Shown here: piece after piece, positions 60,339 through 64,000 of the stretch | Position numbering within the stretch: position 1 is the stretch's first letter | Layout of the letters: the number at the start of each line of letters is the position of its first letter | Assembly: GCF_004521915.1 (NCBI RefSeq) | Contig: NZ_SDKD01000016.1 | Coordinates: forward strand, 1-64,000 | DNA: 64,000 nt | Source of the DNA: Brevibacillus migulae | Lineage (GTDB): Bacteria; Bacillota; Bacilli; Brevibacillales; Brevibacillaceae | Reading direction: 5' to 3' | Translations under genes and position numbers: made by a program | The notes under the pieces: generated by a model | Database searches by the model: none | What the model was told of the DNA's origin: nothing | Seen by the model: the letters and a program-made list of their open reading frames with translations, nothing else

Positions 60339-60450
60339 TTCGACAATATTTTTCGGCTATAGGCATTTCTCTGGTCCCATTTCGGAGGAAAAGGAAGGAA
60401 ATAGATTGGGCTTTGTCGAAAACAAAGACTGTTATAGGCAATTTTCGACA
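60339..60450. promoter_or_regulatory. Three perfect Spo0A boxes upstream of spoIID
   Basis: TGTCGAA occurs at 60414-60420 (plus) and as its complement TTCGACA at 60339-60345 and 60444-60450. The two complementary copies share the longer ATTTTCGACAA. TATAGGCA also occurs twice (60359-60366 and 60433-60440). Chance of three 7-mers in 112 bp is very small. Confidence 0.6.
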
Positions 60451-60479
60451 AGAGTTGTGAAAGAAAGGACGTTTTCGCC

Positions 60480-62567
60480 ATGAACAATCGATGGCTGGGA
60501 CGAAGATCGCTCTTGGCAGCAGGTTTTCTAACCCTGACCCTCACTTCTATAGATACTACGGCTTCAGCAGCGCAGAAAGACATCCGTGTTGCCCTGTTTA
60601 TTGATAATGGGCAAGGCTACCGGAATACGCTGCCTGCCTATACGCTGACCAGCGAGACTGGATTTTCGCTTTCGCTATCGGGAAAAAACGAGACGGATCT
60701 GCCGGACGTCGATGAGGAGACCATGCGTTTTCGTGTGGATGAATTCCAGCTGATCGCCAAGGAAACCAGCAGTCTGAACGAGGCACAAAGGATTGCGCAG
60801 CAGCTAAGCCAGCGAAAGCTTGACGCGCAGATTCGGCTGGTGAAGAAAGGGAACAAGAATACATACCGGGTCATGAGCGGGACGTACGATACGTATCAGC
60901 TTGCCCAGACGCAGGCAAAAACCGCAGCACAGGCCACTGGGACAAATCCTGAGATCATCGGGCCCTACCATCTCGAGGTCGATGAGTTCAAATCTTTGAA
61001 AGAAGCGGAAAAATGGGTAGAGGAGTTTGAAGATGCTGGAATCCCTGCCTACACCGTATTGGTAGGCGGCAGCAAGAAAGCCGACTATGCAGTATGGATC
61101 GGCGCGGAAAAATCCGAGGATCAGCTGCATACTCTCGAAGCGAAGGCTTCGGCCAAGTTTCCGCGCTTCTCCTATAAAGAGCCGTCGAGCGAAGAATATG
61201 TACTTGTCAGTGAGGAAGTAATCGACGGAAGCGGCGAGACGGCGGTTTCATACACCTTTTCGCCTGAAGTCAAATTGACGGTTTCTCCCCAAAAGGGAAA
61301 AGATGAGCTGATCGGCGTAGTAGAAAGAGAACAGCGGCGTTATCACGGGGACATGGAGGTATCCGAATACAAGGGCAAGCTGACGCTGATCAACGAGCTC
61401 CCGGTAGAACAATATCTGTACGGCGTAGTCGGAGCGGAGATGCAGACCGGTTGGCCTTTGGAGGCGCTAAAGGCACAAGCTGTCCTGGCACGTACCCGAG
61501 CCTTGTCCCAGCCAGACAAATACGGGATCGCTGATGTCTCGGACACGGTGCTGGAGCAGGCCTACATGGGAGCCACGAAGGAAGCAGCCGATGTGCGCAA
61601 GGCGGTGGACAAGACGGAAGGAGAAGTGCTGCAGTATCGCGGGAAAATCATCGAAGCGCTGTTCTATTCCAATGCGGGCGGCATGACTGCTGACGGTACG
61701 GAAGTGTGGGGGAATGAGGTCCCTTATTTGCGGCCGGTCGAGAGCGATGACGCCTATCCAGCCAATGCAGCTAACCAATGGTATATGGTTTCCTTGCAGG
61801 ATGGCACAATCGGGTACGTTCGCAACGATTTTGTCACGATGAATGGAGAAACCAATGAACTGGGGCTATCCATCGGAAGGGTGAACACGGACAATTTGAA
61901 TTTCCGCTCCGGGCCGAGCACCACGTACCATAAAGTGATCCAATCGCTGCCGCTCGGAACCGAAGTGACCATCATCCGGCAGGAGCCGGAGGAAAATGCC
62001 TATGCTTGGACAAGGGGTCCTTATACGGCTAGCGAGATCACCGCCATGATCAACACCAGCCAAAAGGCTAACAAAGGAACCACCTTTTCCACGCCGATCC
62101 AATCGCTCGAGGTCACCAAGCGAGGCCCATCCGGACGCGTGATAGAGATGGAAGCGGACGGCAAGGAGCTGAAAGTGTCTTCGCCCGATGCGTTTCGCTC
62201 GGTATTCAAGCAGGGAGAGAGCTCACTGCGCAGCACCAAGTTTGAGGTTGAGCAAATGGGGACCATCACCGCGATCGGAGCGAATGGGAAAAAGACAACC
62301 GTCTCCGGTGATGCTCATGATTGGTATGCCATGGGGGCAGGAAAGAAACTGTCGCTTCCAAACAGCTATGCGGATTCCTTTTTGATCCTGGATGGAGGCG
62401 GAAACTGGCGGGTCGCAACCAAAGACCAGATGTTCCTCTTGCGCGGACAAGGCTTCGGACACGGGTTGGGTGTTTCGCAATACGGGGCCAAAGCGATGGC
62501 CGAGCAAGGGTATGACTACAAGGAAATCTTGCAACACTATTACCGTGGCATTAAGATCGATGATTAA
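60480..62567 (+). CDS. spoIID: SpoIID/LytB domain protein with SPOR-like and SH3b regions
   Basis: A 695-residue exported protein, about twice the length of B. subtilis SpoIID, a lytic transglycosylase for engulfment. A signal peptide (1-30, TASAAQ) is followed by two SPOR-like ~70-residue units (about 75-215), then the SpoIID domain with the likely catalytic Glu320 in GVVGAEM, EALKAQAVLARTRAL and FYSNAGGMTADGTEVWG. Residues about 435-505 are an SH3b-like insert (GYVRNDFV; LNFRSGPSTTYHKVIQSLP) inside the SpoIID domain, which resumes with FLLRGQGFGHGLGVSQYGA near the C-terminus. The position between ruvB and queA is shared with related genera. It may be SpoIID itself or a LytB-like paralogue. 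Confidence 0.85.
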   Translation: MNNRWLGRRSLLAAGFLTLTLTSIDTTASAAQKDIRVALFIDNGQGYRNTLPAYTLTSETGFSLSLSGKNETDLPDVDEETMRFRVDEFQLIAKETSSLNEAQRIAQQLSQRKLDAQIRLVKKGNKNTYRVMSGTYDTYQLAQTQAKTAAQATGTNPEIIGPYHLEVDEFKSLKEAEKWVEEFEDAGIPAYTVLVGGSKKADYAVWIGAEKSEDQLHTLEAKASAKFPRFSYKEPSSEEYVLVSEEVIDGSGETAVSYTFSPEVKLTVSPQKGKDELIGVVEREQRRYHGDMEVSEYKGKLTLINELPVEQYLYGVVGAEMQTGWPLEALKAQAVLARTRALSQPDKYGIADVSDTVLEQAYMGATKEAADVRKAVDKTEGEVLQYRGKIIEALFYSNAGGMTADGTEVWGNEVPYLRPVESDDAYPANAANQWYMVSLQDGTIGYVRNDFVTMNGETNELGLSIGRVNTDNLNFRSGPSTTYHKVIQSLPLGTEVTIIRQEPEENAYAWTRGPYTASEITAMINTSQKANKGTTFSTPIQSLEVTKRGPSGRVIEMEADGKELKVSSPDAFRSVFKQGESSLRSTKFEVEQMGTITAIGANGKKTTVSGDAHDWYAMGAGKKLSLPNSYADSFLILDGGGNWRVATKDQMFLLRGQGFGHGLGVSQYGAKAMAEQGYDYKEILQHYYRGIKIDD

Positions 62568-62660
62568 TAGTCTGACCATTCGCAGCAGGGAAAGCATTGC
62601 AAGCCCCACATGGGTTGTTGGCCGTGTGGGGTATTCGTACGACAGAGGAGATAGAGAAAC

Positions 62661-63689
62661 GTGGATGTACATCAGTTTGATTTTGACTTGCCAGAAGAGT
62701 TGATCGCGCAGCATCCGCTGGAGGATCGCACGGCATCACGCCTGCTTGTTTTGCAAAAGGAAACAGGGGAGCTGCAGCATCGAAAATTCACGGACTTGAT
62801 CGACTTCCTCCAGGCGGGGGATGTGCTGGTGTTGAATGACAGCCGTGTAATGCCGGCGAGACTGATCGGAGTGAAGGAGGACACGGGAGCCAACATTGAG
62901 CTGCTGCTCCTGCGTTCCCTGGGAGATGACCGCTGGGAGACTCTCGTAAAACCGGGAAAACGGGTAAAAGTCGGAACGCAGATCGTCTTTGGAGATGGAC
63001 GGCTCCGCTGTATATGCGAAGAGATCACCGAAACGGGAGGAAGGATCATTCGCTTTCATTACGAAGGAATCTTCTACGAGATTTTGGATCAGCTGGGCTC
63101 GATGCCGCTGCCGCCGTATATTCATGCCCAACTGGAAGACAAAGAGCGTTACCAGACGGTGTATGCAAAGGAAAGAGGCTCGGCGGCGGCTCCCACAGCC
63201 GGTCTGCATTTTACCCGCGAATATTTGCAAAAACTCGAAGAAAAAGGCGTTCAGATCGCCTACCTGACCCTTCATGTTGGCTTGGGAACTTTCCGTCCCG
63301 TGAGTGCGGATTCGGTGGAAGAGCATGTCATGCATGCTGAGTATTATGAGGTGTCTGAACAGACGGCACAAGTGGTGAATGCAGCGAAAGCGGAGGGAAG
63401 GCGGGTCATCGCAGTCGGCACCACCTCATGCCGGACGCTGGAAACCATCGGCAGAGATTACGGCGGCAAGCTGGTCGCAGCGTCGGGATGGACAGATATA
63501 TTCATTTATCCCGGCTATGAGTTTTCGATCATCGATGGACTGATCACCAATTTTCACTTGCCCAAGTCGACCCTTGTCATGCTGGTGAGCGCTTTGGCAG
63601 GACGAGAGCATGTCCTGAACGCATACAAGACAGCCATTGCCCATCGGTATCGGTTTTTCAGCTTCGGCGATGCCATGCTGATCCTCTGA
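62661..63689 (+). CDS. queA: S-adenosylmethionine:tRNA ribosyltransferase-isomerase
   Basis: A 342-residue enzyme transferring ribosyl from SAM to preQ1 in tRNA during queuosine synthesis. FDLPEELIAQHPLEDRTASR, VLVLNDSRVMPARLIG and SAAAPTAGLHFTREYL are family signatures. The GTG follows GAGGAG by about ten bases. Next gene is tgt. Confidence 0.96.
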   Translation: MDVHQFDFDLPEELIAQHPLEDRTASRLLVLQKETGELQHRKFTDLIDFLQAGDVLVLNDSRVMPARLIGVKEDTGANIELLLLRSLGDDRWETLVKPGKRVKVGTQIVFGDGRLRCICEEITETGGRIIRFHYEGIFYEILDQLGSMPLPPYIHAQLEDKERYQTVYAKERGSAAAPTAGLHFTREYLQKLEEKGVQIAYLTLHVGLGTFRPVSADSVEEHVMHAEYYEVSEQTAQVVNAAKAEGRRVIAVGTTSCRTLETIGRDYGGKLVAASGWTDIFIYPGYEFSIIDGLITNFHLPKSTLVMLVSALAGREHVLNAYKTAIAHRYRFFSFGDAMLIL

Positions 63690-63705
63690 GGAAAAGCTTC
63701 TATCC

Positions 63706-63734
63706 TTGTGATTCTGTGCCATTCCCTCTATAAT
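63706..63734 (+). promoter_or_regulatory. Sigma-A promoter of tgt
   Basis: TTGTGA, 17 bases, TATAAT, about 93 bases before tgt. Confidence 0.75.
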
Positions 63735-63826
63735 AGTAAAAGCTTCCTAAACGGCTTGGTACTTTCGAAGGAATGCGGCTTCACTCAACTAGACTTTCAG
63801 TTAATGAACCTAAGGAGTGCGAGAGA

Positions 63827-64000
63827 TTGGCTGTACGCTATGAATTGATAAAAACATGCAAGCAAACGGGGGCACGGCTTGGAAAATTGCACACCCCCCA
63901 CGGTACGATTGATACGCCTGTCTTTATGCCGGTAGGTACGCAAGCAACCGTGAAAACGATGAGCCCCGAAGAGTTGAAACAGATGGGGGCAGGAATCATC
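63827..64000 (+). CDS. tgt: Queuine tRNA-ribosyltransferase (partial, start only)
   Basis: The first 58 codons of tRNA-guanine transglycosylase, which exchanges guanine for preQ1 at the wobble position. The sequence TCKQTGARLGKLHTPHGTID and TPVFMPVGTQATVK are typical of the N-terminus. The TTG start has AAGGAG nine bases upstream. The gene runs off the window. Confidence 0.93.
   Translation, partial: MAVRYELIKTCKQTGARLGKLHTPHGTIDTPVFMPVGTQATVKTMSPEELKQMGAGII

Noticed and set aside
62604..62631. CCCCACA/TGTGGGG hairpin between spoIID and queA
   Set aside because: A real 7-bp stem but with a 14-base loop and no T run; insufficient for a terminator call.

Overview
The window looks like the chromosome of an endospore-forming Bacillales member, most likely Brevibacillus or a close relative in the Paenibacillaceae. 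This is an inference from gene content and order plus the strong AGGAGG-type ribosome binding sites and consensus sigma-A promoters; no 16S gene is present. I see no tRNA, rRNA, CRISPR array, insertion sequence or prophage. The layout is classical: valS-folC-murC, comC-type peptidase, spoIIB-maf-radC-mreBCD-pbp2-minCD-rodA, spoIVFAB, rng-rplU-prp-rpmA-spo0B-obg, pheB-hom-thrC-thrB-pheA, safA-ysxE, bofC, ruvCAB, spoIID, queA and tgt.

Region by region. 1-5100: a YitT-family membrane protein, then a three-gene partner-switching module (membrane SpoIIE/RsbU-type PP2C phosphatase, large anti-sigma-type ATPase, STAS anti-anti-sigma factor) preceded by a sigma-B-like promoter. 5066-10964: valS under a T-box with a GUC specifier, then folC and murC. 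11099-16555: an accessory stretch (MFS exporter divergent from an HxlR regulator, glutamate/dicarboxylate symporter, unknown protein, GNAT enzyme, hydrolase). 16577-19928: prepilin peptidase and a CHASE4-GGDEF-EAL protein. 20022-31273: sporulation septum, cell shape and division genes. 31534-38874: cold-shock protein with a structured leader, the SpoIVFA/SpoIVFB sigma-K processing complex, RNase G/E, L21-Prp-L27, Spo0B and Obg. 39052-43360: a sugar-nucleotide insertion (manC, pgcA, a DUF6492-like protein and a 50-residue protein) lying between obg and pheB. 43475-48252: threonine/phenylalanine pathway operon. 48253-50971: a 196-nt nested inverted repeat, then SafA-like and YsxE-like coat proteins. 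51022-60251: secreted 2',3'-cyclic phosphodiesterase, BofC, acyltransferase, an exported protein of unknown function, RuvCAB and small proteins. 60339-64000: three perfect Spo0A boxes, a long SpoIID/LytB protein, queA and the start of tgt.

Much of the window serves one theme, cell envelope and sporulation. MurC, MreBCD, PBP2 and RodA build the rod wall; MinCD place the septum; SpoIIB, SpoIID, SpoIVFAB, BofC, SafA and YsxE act during engulfment, sigma-K checkpoint control and coat assembly; Spo0B feeds the phosphorelay that activates Spo0A. The features most worth a second look are the partner-switching module with no adjacent sigma factor, the four internal repeats in PBP2, the low-complexity insert in MreC, the 196-nt hairpin element, the Spo0A boxes upstream of spoIID, and the structured leader of the cold-shock gene.
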